From Albugo candida (taxonomy: Eukaryota > Oomycota > Peronosporomycetes > Albuginales > Albuginaceae): 64,000 bases of DNA. A program made the position numbers and the translations under genes. The stretch covers positions 186,001-250,000 of the forward strand of contig CAJNAR010000163.1 in assembly GCA_905220665.1 (NCBI GenBank). The letters run 5' to 3'. Positions 11,667 through 21,283 of this stretch are shown piece after piece. Numbering within the stretch: the stretch's first letter is position 1; every line of letters begins with the position of its first letter. The notes under the pieces are model-generated. The model was not told the origin of the DNA. It searched no databases and saw nothing but the letters and a program-made list of their open reading frames with translations.

Positions 11667-12073
11667 CAAGTAGTACGAAATATGTTTGACGCAATATCAA
11701 AATCGAAAGCTATGTATCTGGATTTAAATTTCCCGGAGGATCTTTGTGCTTGTTTCTGCGATAGAGGATGGGAATGTGTCTTATCAGCTTATTTCCACTC
11801 TCTCTTTTGAATTGAATTTCTGCGAATGAAGCTTAGATCATTCTTTCATTCAGGGCTCGTACGTTAAATGCTTCGCTTGTGTCTGCGTCCATCTCGATCA
11901 GTAACCCGCTGGTCTAAGGAGCTCTATGAGTGCCGAAAAAATATGTTGCAGCATGAACATGCACACGATAGTCAGATCTGCCAAAGTAGCATTTTATACA
12001 AGAAAGGTATCGGTCGATCAAACGGCAAAATTGAACATTATATTGAGTCAGCATGATGAGTAAATTCAATTGA
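11667..12073. other. Intergenic, convergent gap
   Basis: About 400 bp between the end of the roadblock gene (+) and the end of the first permease gene (-). Only short ORFs without family features; it probably holds the two 3' UTRs. Confidence 0.5.
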
Positions 12074-13579
12074 TTAGAGTCCAAAAGGGGCCGCTTGGCT
12101 CGTCTCCGTTGCATTATAGTATACATTTGCCTGGAATTTAGGTGGACAAAATGGGAACTTGACAGATGTGTCCACAGGAGAAAACAACTCTTCACCAGAT
12201 ATATAGGTAACGTAGCACCCCAAGAAACCACAGATCATAACAACGAGGCAGCCTAGAATTTTTTCAATCAGTGAAACTTGTTCCCGATTCTTTTTCAGAT
12301 AAAAAACAATCGGCAGAATGATACAGGTCAATGTTACCGCAGAAGCGCCAATGAAGTCGGTAAATTCACGAAAATGATCTTTGAAAAGTATTGCAACGGC
12401 AACCAAGACAGCAACCGCAGTAATTCTCAACAGTACAAACCTTATGGCATTGCTCGGTTTGCTATATTCTGCGAGTTCGGCGGCATACGAGTCATCATCG
12501 TCACATGTTTGCTCCAAATCAGCAAATGAAGTGATCGAGGCTTTACTCGAGTGTCGTTCAATTGCTGGTTCGAGGGTCATTATTGCAGCACTTGGTGTTG
12601 CAAATTCATTATAATCTGGATGTCCTTCATCTGCGATAGAGTTGTGAGATTTGTGCATTCCCAACAAAAATCGTTCCAACATGTAGAATGCTGGGTACAC
12701 AATGACGCCAAAAGCTATAGTAATGTGAAGTTGCATGAACAGAAATGCTATCACCACAGCACCCTTGTTGGGTCGAAATCCCATCAGGCTTAATCCTGTC
12801 GCCGGATCAGGGAAGATAGCAAACAGAAGATTTGACGCGACTTGACATCCAACTGCTGAGTATCCGGTGGAGGCAATAGTGAGGAACAAGCACGATACAA
12901 AAATCAGTGTGACTCCAACGACACGCGGCATCCGCGTTGGATCAGAGTGCTGTCTTTGCAACGCAGGAATGACAATACCAGCTCCATAAGCAAGTGATAA
13001 ATTTCCAAAAGCTCCAGCAATTTGTTTGAAAGCCAGGTCTGGTTCAGGAACGCTTGGATGTCCTTTCATTCCATAGAGTAATACGGTTATTCCAATGGCA
13101 TCTGCAATGATCGTTCCAGCACAACCAGCAAAGGCAGCTGATGCCCCTTCTTTCAGCGTCGGAGTTAAACAAATTGGCAACAAAGAAGCGGCCATAAATA
13201 TGATCCAGACCGATGAAGAAAGGGTACCGGGAAAAAGATCAACTAATAGTGTTCCTCCCAGCACTAGAAATGCGCACGGAATAAGGAGGCAATTGGCCAT
13301 TTGTGCAAAGACGACAAGATATCGCCCGAAAGTCCCCATGCACCACTGACCCAAATCGCTATACGTCTTAACGGTTCGAGGTGCACCCAACAGGACCTTT
13401 GAACAACAGACGGAGGCATAGATGTTGGCAAACGCCATAAACGCCATTGCTATTGTCGCTAAATAGGGTCCAGCGCGTGCAAAATTTCCGGGCATTCCAA
13501 GCGTCCCAATGCCGTAAACACAACAAAAAAGACTGAACGATATTTTGGCATCTTCAAGTGTAAAAAATGCTTTTCCCAT
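12074..13579 (-). CDS. Amino acid permease, AAAP family (copy 1 of a tandem pair)
   Basis: Integral membrane transporter of the amino acid/auxin permease (AAAP) family, expected to move neutral amino acids by proton symport at the plasma membrane or vacuole. Intronless, 501 aa. The N-terminal hallmark is FSLFCCVYGIGTLGMPGNFA, followed by ten to eleven hydrophobic segments. Further landmarks are AGAFGNLSLAYGAGIVIPAL with LQRQHSDPTRMPRV, and a long hydrophilic loop at about residues 320-385 that includes SSKASITSFADLEQTCDDDD. The loop is rich in Ser and Asp and may be a regulatory site. The next gene on the same strand is a clear paralogue with the same order of motifs. Substrate cannot be told from sequence alone. 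Confidence 0.88.
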   Translation of the reverse strand: MGKAFFTLEDAKISFSLFCCVYGIGTLGMPGNFARAGPYLATIAMAFMAFANIYASVCCSKVLLGAPRTVKTYSDLGQWCMGTFGRYLVVFAQMANCLLIPCAFLVLGGTLLVDLFPGTLSSSVWIIFMAASLLPICLTPTLKEGASAAFAGCAGTIIADAIGITVLLYGMKGHPSVPEPDLAFKQIAGAFGNLSLAYGAGIVIPALQRQHSDPTRMPRVVGVTLIFVSCLFLTIASTGYSAVGCQVASNLLFAIFPDPATGLSLMGFRPNKGAVVIAFLFMQLHITIAFGVIVYPAFYMLERFLLGMHKSHNSIADEGHPDYNEFATPSAAIMTLEPAIERHSSKASITSFADLEQTCDDDDSYAAELAEYSKPSNAIRFVLLRITAVAVLVAVAILFKDHFREFTDFIGASAVTLTCIILPIVFYLKKNREQVSLIEKILGCLVVMICGFLGCYVTYISGEELFSPVDTSVKFPFCPPKFQANVYYNATETSQAAPFGL

Positions 13580-14383
13580 AATGAAATTCAGTGTTGAGAT
13601 TATAGATTATAATATTAAAATGTGTCAAGTATCCAGATTGTGTGTGCTCGCCAAATGAAATAATGTATAGTGAGACACTATTGAAACGTGATGTTCTTAA
13701 GGTACAAATTCTCCGCTGCAAAGAAATAGAGAATAATTTCTAGTCGCTACATATTCTCATATAATTTCGGACGATGGGGCCCTATACCTTGTGTATCCTT
13801 TACGTGAGCGATACATTCAGAGTCGGATCATTTCTACTGCCTAAATGATCGTCTTGAGCTCGTGGTTTGCAGCTCAGAACAGATCTGAATCCTTAACGTC
13901 TAAATTACTACTTTTTCTAAGATCTTCGTAGTGAGTTGCTTCCTAATATGTATTGCTGGCTATCTACGCTGTACACAGCACACGAAACTTTACGTACTTT
14001 GCTTTCATTGGTCGTCCAAAACTGCTTGTGACTATACATTTCGTCCTTTATTATCTTGATTATACAAAGCTACGAATAAGGATACATGATAGATTCTAGT
14101 TTTGCTATGGTCAGTGGTACGTTTACTGAATGTCAGCTCGTGGTCAATAATCTAAAGAGGCGGTTCATGAAGGAAAGCTAGGGGCTCCCAAAGAGAAGGG
14201 TGCGACACACGTTAAGTGACAAAATTGGCCTATAACAATCTAGTAAAGATTATCTGATCACACGATGTGCTTCTACACAATCAGATGAAAAATGTGCCGC
14301 TCTATATTAGGCATTCGAGGACAAAAACACGCTTGTGCCTGTTAAAACTGCACATACGTGTACCCTTTCACAGCTAAACAAGC
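13580..14383. other. Intergenic between tandem permeases
   Basis: About 800 bp holding the upstream region of permease copy 1 and the 3' flank of copy 2. AT-rich, no ORF of interest and no repeat noticed. Confidence 0.5.
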
Positions 14384-15820
14384 TCAATAATACGACACAC
14401 TCTCGTACACCGGTGCGCAATATGGGAATTTTTTGAGCGCTTCTTGCACTGGAAATAAAAGTGTTTTGGCTGACGTGTATGTCACGTAGCTTCCAAGAAG
14501 CGAACACACTATGAGTATAAACACAGCCCCGCATTTTTCATAAAGAACTACTTTTTTCCACTGCTTTCGGAGGTAAAATATAATCGGGAGTATGATGCAG
14601 CTTGCAGTCATTGTGGTTGCTCCGATAAGATCTATGAATGCTTGTAATCGTTTCTCAAATAAAATAGCTAACACCACCAAAATCACTAAAATTCCAGTTC
14701 GTAAAAGTGTGTATCTGACAACCATTTTTGGTTGACGATACTCTGCGAGTTCGACTCTGTACAGCGAGTTGTCATCACAGTCTGATTCCGAGACGATGAA
14801 TGAGGTGGCTGAGTTTTTTTCTGATCGGATTCCGGCATCCGCTGTGGGAGTCGCTACCTCTGCATAGTTCAATTCGAGATCTTCGGTGGCTCTTTTGTCT
14901 GCATGCATACCCAAAAATGTACGTTCCAATAAATAAAAAGCAGGATGAATGACAATTCCAAAAGCAGTTGTAATGTGCAGTTGCATTGCTAAGAATGCAA
15001 CCACCACAGCTCCCTTATGTGGCACGAATCCTAGCGAGCTCAGACCCGTCGTTGGGTCAGGATATATTGCAAAGAGGAGGTTAGCGGGTAGTTGACATCC
15101 ACCAACTGCGTATCCAGCCGAGGCAATCAAGAGAAAAAGACACGAAATGAGGATCATTGTTGTCATGATAACCCGAGGCATACGCTTTGGATCGCTGTGT
15201 TGTCGCTGTAACGCAGGAATGACTATTGTTGCGCCATAAGCCAAGGATAAGTTGCCAAATGTTCCAGCCACTTGCTGAAAATCTAGGTCAGGCTGTGGTA
15301 TACTTGGATGTCCCTTCATTCCGATGAGTACCACACATACGCCAACAATGTCTGCCACGATCGTTCCAATGCACCCTGCTAGTGCAGTGATTGCCCCCTC
15401 TTTCAAAGTCGGGATCAAGCAAACAGGTAGTAGCGTCAACGCCATGAGAATAGACCATAGAGAAGATGGAAACGTTTTTGGAAATAAAGCATCTAATAGA
15501 ATACCACCAAGCACCAAAAACACGCATGGTATCATCAAACAATTGACAATCTGAGTGCTTACGACCATACAACGCCCTGCCTTTCCAAAACACCATTCAC
15601 CAAGATCTCCATACGTGCGTACCGATCTCGGACATTGCAAGAGGACTTTGGAACAAGCTACTGACGCATATGTATTGGCAAACGCCATAAACACGAGAGC
15701 GGTGGTTGCAAGGTACGGGCCCGCTCGTGCGAAATTCCCGGGCATTCCCATAGTTCCAATACCGTAAACGCAGCAAAAGAGATTGAACGAAATTCGCGCG
15801 TCTTCCCACGTGAGCATCAT
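14384..15820 (-). CDS. Amino acid permease, AAAP family (copy 2 of a tandem pair)
   Basis: Paralogue of the 12074-13579 gene, 478 aa and intronless. It carries the same N-terminal block FNLFCCVYGIGTMGMPGNFA, the GTFGNLSLAYGATIVIPAL segment followed by LQRQHSDPKRMPRV, and a matching membrane topology. The central hydrophilic loop (about residues 315-355, with NSATSFIVSESDCDDNS) differs most from copy 1, and the C-terminus differs (PVYESVSYY). Divergence is spread along the length, so the duplication is not recent. The ATG at 15820 is preceded by a second hydrophobic-looking open stretch in another frame that I consider non-coding. Expected to be a proton-coupled amino acid transporter; substrate unknown. 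Confidence 0.88.
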   Translation of the reverse strand: MMLTWEDARISFNLFCCVYGIGTMGMPGNFARAGPYLATTALVFMAFANTYASVACSKVLLQCPRSVRTYGDLGEWCFGKAGRCMVVSTQIVNCLMIPCVFLVLGGILLDALFPKTFPSSLWSILMALTLLPVCLIPTLKEGAITALAGCIGTIVADIVGVCVVLIGMKGHPSIPQPDLDFQQVAGTFGNLSLAYGATIVIPALQRQHSDPKRMPRVIMTTMILISCLFLLIASAGYAVGGCQLPANLLFAIYPDPTTGLSSLGFVPHKGAVVVAFLAMQLHITTAFGIVIHPAFYLLERTFLGMHADKRATEDLELNYAEVATPTADAGIRSEKNSATSFIVSESDCDDNSLYRVELAEYRQPKMVVRYTLLRTGILVILVVLAILFEKRLQAFIDLIGATTMTASCIILPIIFYLRKQWKKVVLYEKCGAVFILIVCSLLGSYVTYTSAKTLLFPVQEALKKFPYCAPVYESVSYY

Positions 15821-16242
15821 GCTTTGGCCAAATTGGATAATAGAAGAACCTAAAGATACTCACCGCATGACTGGCGTGCTGATGATTATCCCGATTTGAT
15901 CCATAAAGCATAAAAAAAGATCAAATCGGTCTTTTCTCGTGATGATCAGTATCAGGTGCAGGAAAGACGCTAGTCAGTAGGCAAAATGCACCCACATCGA
16001 CGCTTTTATTGACAGTTTCAAAACGCTTTTATAACGCTTTGCGTCATCATGTTGGATTCGAGTGGTAAGCACCAAGTGTATTTTATAGTAGTCTGTGTAC
16101 TTTATATTTTGGCTCGAATTTTAGTGATTGTAAAATATCGAATGCTTTATAGCAGCAACCTTTTCTTGTCTCATCCGCCCATCAGCTGTTTATATATCAG
16201 CTACACATCTCCGAAAAATTTGTACACTTGTGTAATCAAGCT
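15821..16242. other. Intergenic
   Basis: About 420 bp between permease copy 2 and the MLO-like genes. AT-rich, no coding signal seen. Confidence 0.5.
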
Positions 16243-18348
16243 TTATTGCCTTTGAAAGCGTGTTGATTGCAAAATAGGGTTGTACGAAGATCGGGGGCTG
16301 TCTAGAGATGTATCATTGATAGCAAAAGCCGGCAGTGTAATGTCTTTACACTCAATCGAAACACAAGCTAGTCCTGGTATGTTCCGGTCGCTTTCCATCG
16401 CGTTCAAAGTACGCCGAGTGGGGTCTTGGAATTGATAAGACCTTCGACTGCTTTGACGAATGGTATAACAGCGGCTTATTCGAGCCTCTTCCTCCTCTAC
16501 AATCACGCAATCGCGAAATCTTCGAGATTTCAAGAAATCATCACTGACAGTCTCTTTAGTCCTCATCGCATACTCATCTTCTTTTTCCTCCACAAGTCGT
16601 AAAAGTCGCTCGATGATTGAATATTCCACTTGGTCTTTTCGAACACGAAACACAATCTTTGCCAAGCGATTAAAACACAGCGTAGTGTAATGAAGCCCAA
16701 ACGAGATCAAAATCTGGCGAAGGCTGGTGATGCTGATGACTCCTGTATGTTCTGGGTCCATCTGTTGAAAAGCACCTTGTACATCGGTGATCGATCGGTC
16801 TGACTCTTGTAAGTAATGGCGAAGATTATTCACAAAATCTGCTCTAGCAGCCACCATTTCACCGAATTCTGTTATGACTTGATTCAATGCAACCACATCG
16901 ACTTGGAATACACTGGAAACAAGGACCAAATGTCGAAACATGGAAGGTTGGATGCAAAGCATATTGATAAGGAGAGGCAGTGGTCCAACTAATTCCGTCA
17001 CACCGATTAAGCGATAGTTTCTCACAAGCCGATGCATTATGAGCTGGAAAAATAAGGCACAAAAAAAACCATTTATCATCAATAAAACCTTCACAATGTA
17101 GTGCCATAGACCAGGCTGAAAGTATTTGATTGTCAATTCAGGCCGAGGTGGAAGATCATCGCAATCGATTGACGTCTGGAGTTCATCGATTTCTTTCCTC
17201 GATTCTTTTCTTTTACAGCAGTGAAGTCGCAGCAATGTCCACATACTTGCGTTCCAAAAGTTTGGCTGGTTCATGTAATGTGCTTCTTGTTCTCCTTCTA
17301 CGTGCTGCATCGCTTCAATCACATTTGTGGCTTCTTTTTCAGCAAGATGATGACGATGCTCAATTTTAGCTAGTTCTTGCAACCACTCACGGGAGTTTTG
17401 TACAGAAGTGTACCCAGCCGCCAAATTGATTTGTTTTAGAGAGAATTTGAGATAATGCAGGACAATTGAATGACCACCCAGCAAAATGAGTGTCAGGATT
17501 GAAAAAGCATTCATGATCGCAACTGACTCACTCTCGTGATCCACAAGCTGCAATTCTCTCGCTGCAAAATTGACGACGAAAAGTAAGAGCAAGAAAAGCA
17601 CCCAAGTAGAAAGCTCAACCTCAATAAGGTGACTTATTTGATTATCTTGAACGCGCTTTAAATACTTTGCGAATGGAAACAGTTCGGGAAGGCCATACTT
17701 GCGTAAAAAGAAATGTCGAAGGGTTCTCATTTGTATGATTTGACGGAAACGCGCAGGGGTAAAAGTATCAAGTGTATGACGACGGCACCAAGTTCGATCA
17801 TGTAACCACATCCAAGAGTTTCTGATCTTATTCTCCGAACGCCGCCATGCTGACTGGTCCATTGCAATGTCCAAAATATCTCGAGCGGTGAATACTTCAT
17901 CACGATCCATGCGATGATTAGCAGTTCGAAGCCAAAAAAATATGCGAATTGCTTGACAGATCAAAATCAAAGCCACAATAAAGACCGTCAAATCAGCTGC
18001 TTCAAAGGCCAAAACATTATGATTTCCTTCTTGAAAAGATCCCAGTTCACAAACGAATTTGATGCTGATGCTAATCAAGCCCAAAACCATTAATTCCCGA
18101 TAAATTTTTCGTAACATTTCGTGATATTTTGGGTACGGGCCCGCTTTACTCTCAATAAAATGCATACTTTGCTCAATGGCGATGACGACAAAAACTAGCA
18201 CGAACAACATTGACATCACACGCCATATCTCGATTTTATCTCCGATCTGAAATAAAGACGAGGAATCCTCATTCTCATTGTTTTCGTGTTTGGATGTTTC
18301 ATTTACTTTTTCGATTAGCAGTCGGGAATTATGGACGAACATATGCAT
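16243..18348 (-). CDS. MLO-like seven-helix membrane protein with EF-hand-like tail (copy 1)
   Basis: Intronless, 701 aa, about seven hydrophobic segments. The N-terminal block IEIWRVMSML... IEQSMHFIE... YHEMLRKIYRELMVLGLISI follows the plant MLO pattern (Trp, then LER..H, then K.KEEL.LLGF.SL). The block RTLRHFFLRKYGLPELFPFA with KYLKRVQDNQ matches the MLO LRHGFI...F.KYI.R.L segment, and the LLMINGFFCALFFQLI helix matches the late MLO helices. Plant MLO proteins act in membrane calcium signalling and powdery-mildew susceptibility; the role here is unknown. In place of a plain calmodulin-binding tail there is a degenerate EF-hand at about residues 531-542 (DPEHTGVISITS), then a basic tail. The upstream ATG at 18348 gives a polar 30-residue N-terminus; a later start is possible. 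Paralogue of the next gene. Confidence 0.72.
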   Translation of the reverse strand: MHMFVHNSRLLIEKVNETSKHENNENEDSSSLFQIGDKIEIWRVMSMLFVLVFVVIAIEQSMHFIESKAGPYPKYHEMLRKIYRELMVLGLISISIKFVCELGSFQEGNHNVLAFEAADLTVFIVALILICQAIRIFFWLRTANHRMDRDEVFTARDILDIAMDQSAWRRSENKIRNSWMWLHDRTWCRRHTLDTFTPARFRQIIQMRTLRHFFLRKYGLPELFPFAKYLKRVQDNQISHLIEVELSTWVLFLLLLFVVNFAARELQLVDHESESVAIMNAFSILTLILLGGHSIVLHYLKFSLKQINLAAGYTSVQNSREWLQELAKIEHRHHLAEKEATNVIEAMQHVEGEQEAHYMNQPNFWNASMWTLLRLHCCKRKESRKEIDELQTSIDCDDLPPRPELTIKYFQPGLWHYIVKVLLMINGFFCALFFQLIMHRLVRNYRLIGVTELVGPLPLLINMLCIQPSMFRHLVLVSSVFQVDVVALNQVITEFGEMVAARADFVNNLRHYLQESDRSITDVQGAFQQMDPEHTGVISITSLRQILISFGLHYTTLCFNRLAKIVFRVRKDQVEYSIIERLLRLVEEKEDEYAMRTKETVSDDFLKSRRFRDCVIVEEEEARISRCYTIRQSSRRSYQFQDPTRRTLNAMESDRNIPGLACVSIECKDITLPAFAINDTSLDSPRSSYNPILQSTRFQRQ

Positions 18349-18549
18349 ACGATGGAATAAATAGAATTGACATTATAGGTGTACAACAGCACAAATATGA
18401 CCTATGCCACCTAATAAATTTAGTCGGAAAAAGTCATACAGGAAAACACGTGTTGTGGGTATAAAACTAAATCCATAGCTATACTAAGTTTAGAGCTCCA
18501 TTATGGACTCTATCGGATGTGATTGGAGTTTGTGTGGACGATAGAAATG

Positions 18550-20598
18550 CTAAGCTTTGCTACTGGTGTCCTCCGTGTGCAAAGCGACAAAGGAAGTAGG
18601 GCTAGCCGAGTACGAACTACCACTGGATATGTGACTTTGATTCAATGACCAATTATCCAAATTTTGTATTAATGAAGCTTTCGACCTTTTCCGTGCAAGT
18701 GAACTCTGTACTGATCGTGTTTCTTCATCAAGGCTGAGAGCACCTGTCTGGAAGTCGTCCATCACAGATCGAGCAAGCCTCGAGGAATGCGAAATTTTCT
18801 CGAAAGATGTAATTGTGTTTGCATAATGTTGTGTTCTCTCATACAAGCTGAGCAAGCGCTCGATCTGTGTGTACCAAATTTCGTTCCTTAGCACGGGAAA
18901 AAGAGTCTCAATCATACTTTTTAGACGACACTCTGAATATTCGAGTCCAAAATGTGTCGTGATTATCCAGAAATTCTCCAAAGTGATGTGACCAGAATTC
19001 TCTAATTCTTTCTCGACAAAAGCGATATGCAATTGAGTCAAATCTTTACCACCAAGCAAAAGTTTTTTGTACAATTCTTCAATGAAGTCGGACCGTCCTT
19101 TGGTGACCTGTTTGAACTCACTGATAATCTCGACAAATGCATCCATTCGGATATTAACGATGCTGGAAAGTAATATCAATCCCTGAAATATTCGAGGCTG
19201 CATGATGAGCATGTTTAGACATACTGGCAACGGAACAAGCATATATTCAGGGATGAGTCTGAAGTTGCTCATCTGATAGAAGATAGCGTTGAACATGAAT
19301 GCAAAGAAGAAAGCGTTGTACATCATCATGAATCGTAGAGCTTTCTCCCATTTAGTCGGATTAAAAAATTTAATGGAAAATTCCGCACCCTTCGTTACTC
19401 CCCAAGGACATGAGGGCATATCACATAAGGGCATATCACGTTGTGTTGTAGTTCCTGCTGAGTCCCTTGGCACAGATGAAATACTCATTTCTTCAGTGAC
19501 TTTACCTTCAGGTGTATGCTTGCACATATTTTTGACAAAAGGTTGATACCACTGCAGCCACTTTGACTTTTTGGGTGTGAGTGAACGCTGTTTTTCTTCC
19601 TGTTCTCGCTCAACTTCGAGCATGATGTGAATAATAGATTTGAAGCTTTTGCAGGCTTCTTGATGACATTTTTCAAACGCAGCCAGTTGCTTGAGCCACT
19701 CTATAACTTCCATTGTTGATTTATGACCTGACTGCTTAGCAATCTTAAGAATGGATCTATCGAGAAATATGACAGCTGCTATTTGCGTCAATAGTGACAA
19801 CCATACGAAAATTGTAAAATCATAGAAAATGGCGTTGGGATTCCCATCCTGAGCGACGTCTGCCCAAAGCCCTTCAATTAGTTCCCAAACAATCAACACC
19901 AATATCAACACAATCCATGTGCCCAACTGGACTTCCAGCATCATACTAATCTGCTTATCTTGCGCTTTCTTCAAGTACTTTGCGAATGGAAAGCTGTATG
20001 GAAGCCCGTATTTGACTACAAAAAAGTGACGCAACGTTCGCGTGTGCACCAATTGCATGAGACGCCCCAAAGCGTAATAATTCCTTTCTCCAAGAGAGTC
20101 TGATTTTGAGAAAAGATGACTCATGCGAGCAATAATACGTTTGGTGGCTGGTAAACTGTCGATCGCATTTTTGAGTGATTGATGCATTTCAACAAGTTCT
20201 ATCAGATCTTCAGCAATAAATACTTCTTCAAAATCCATCTGTCGATTTTTCCGATAAAAGTACGCATATACACTCAACGCTTGCAGCACGAGACCCAACG
20301 CCATAACAAACATCATGTAATCAGCCACCTGAAACGCAATGAATTGATGATCGTCGCTCTTGATTGTGATCACCTCCTTGAAAAGCTTCATACCGAGACC
20401 AACAAGCCCAAAAATCATCAGTTCTTTATACATTTTTTGCAGCATTTCGTGATACGTTCGATTCGACCCAATTTTTTTCTCCACGTAATGCAGTATACGC
20501 TCTAGTAGGATGACAGCTATCACAAGACCCAGCAGCATCACCGACACACGCCATAACTCGACATTTGTTCCAACTCGAAATAGAGAATAGGACGTCAT
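18550..20598 (-). CDS. MLO-like seven-helix membrane protein with EF-hand-like tail (copy 2)
   Basis: Intronless, 682 aa, tandem paralogue of the 16243-18348 gene 200 bp away. Shared blocks in the same order: VELWRVSVML...LLERILHYVE, TYHEMLQKMYKELMIFGLVG, RTLRHFFVVKYGLPYSFPFA, KYLKKAQDKQISMMLEVQLG and MYNAFFFAFMFNAIFYQ. The cytosolic loop near residues 330-410 contains KSKWLQWYQP and a Cys/Pro-rich stretch absent from copy 1. The EF-hand-like loop at about residues 531-542 (ELENSGHITLEN) keeps the central Gly and Ile but lacks the first Asp, so calcium binding is doubtful. A Ser-rich tail follows. MLO membership is judged from motif order; I cannot score it here. Alternative: a stramenopile family sharing only the helical core. 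Confidence 0.72.
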   Translation of the reverse strand: MTSYSLFRVGTNVELWRVSVMLLGLVIAVILLERILHYVEKKIGSNRTYHEMLQKMYKELMIFGLVGLGMKLFKEVITIKSDDHQFIAFQVADYMMFVMALGLVLQALSVYAYFYRKNRQMDFEEVFIAEDLIELVEMHQSLKNAIDSLPATKRIIARMSHLFSKSDSLGERNYYALGRLMQLVHTRTLRHFFVVKYGLPYSFPFAKYLKKAQDKQISMMLEVQLGTWIVLILVLIVWELIEGLWADVAQDGNPNAIFYDFTIFVWLSLLTQIAAVIFLDRSILKIAKQSGHKSTMEVIEWLKQLAAFEKCHQEACKSFKSIIHIMLEVEREQEEKQRSLTPKKSKWLQWYQPFVKNMCKHTPEGKVTEEMSISSVPRDSAGTTTQRDMPLCDMPSCPWGVTKGAEFSIKFFNPTKWEKALRFMMMYNAFFFAFMFNAIFYQMSNFRLIPEYMLVPLPVCLNMLIMQPRIFQGLILLSSIVNIRMDAFVEIISEFKQVTKGRSDFIEELYKKLLLGGKDLTQLHIAFVEKELENSGHITLENFWIITTHFGLEYSECRLKSMIETLFPVLRNEIWYTQIERLLSLYERTQHYANTITSFEKISHSSRLARSVMDDFQTGALSLDEETRSVQSSLARKRSKASLIQNLDNWSLNQSHISSGSSYSASPTSFVALHTEDTSSKA

Positions 20599-21283
20599 GC
20601 TTGCGCAAAAAAAAGTGGTATCGGCTGTGGGTACAGCGTAGATATTTGTTGATCACGCATCATTGCCCATCGCCTACCATGAGTTAAAGGCTACAAAAAC
20701 TTCAACGGATCTAGTAGACAGCCCCCTTGTTTTCGCATACTAGTGACGATGCTGAATTGCGTCTTGATTTGTCAAACTTGTGATTGACTCGGTCAAACTT
20801 ACTCATTAGGCAACAGAGAATTCAGCACGAGAAACTGAGTAATGCACGCTGGACTATAGGAGTACAGCGCAGGTCGAATGCGTTACATTGCGCAACTCCT
20901 AAATTTTTACGCCACTGCTTTTACTCCGACGCCGTGATTGCGACACGAAATCTGTCTGAACACTTTTTATGGAGCTACAAATCACACATCTTTCTAATCT
21001 TGAGTACCTTACACTTTTGCCTTTTTGTCGCCAGGTGTTTTGTGGGTATTAGGACCCGGCTAGGTTTTTACCATGATCTACCAACAACCCTCTCCTGCCT
21101 TTCCTATCCTGTTTGAAACGTATCTCGAATCACTCCTAGAGAATCTATGAGAGAATCTATGCTGGCTAGCGTCGAATCTGTTTTCTCTGCTCTCCCAATT
21201 CCCCCTCCCTCGTAGCCTTTCTTTTCCTTCTTTATTCTATCCGGACTAGACATTTTGGTATTTTTCGTCTATCCACGTTTAAC
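20599..21283. other. Divergent intergenic region
   Basis: About 685 bp between the MLO-like copy 2 (-) and the DEP-GPX gene (+), so it should hold both promoters. The 150 bp before the GPX ATG are pyrimidine-rich (CTCTGCTCTCCCAATTCCCC). A 12-bp direct duplication (agagaatctatg) lies at about 21138-21161. A 110-codon open stretch at 20784-21116 shows no family features. Confidence 0.45.

Noticed and set aside
20784..21116. 110-codon open frame on +
   Set aside because: Starts without ATG, no family features, in a promoter-like region.
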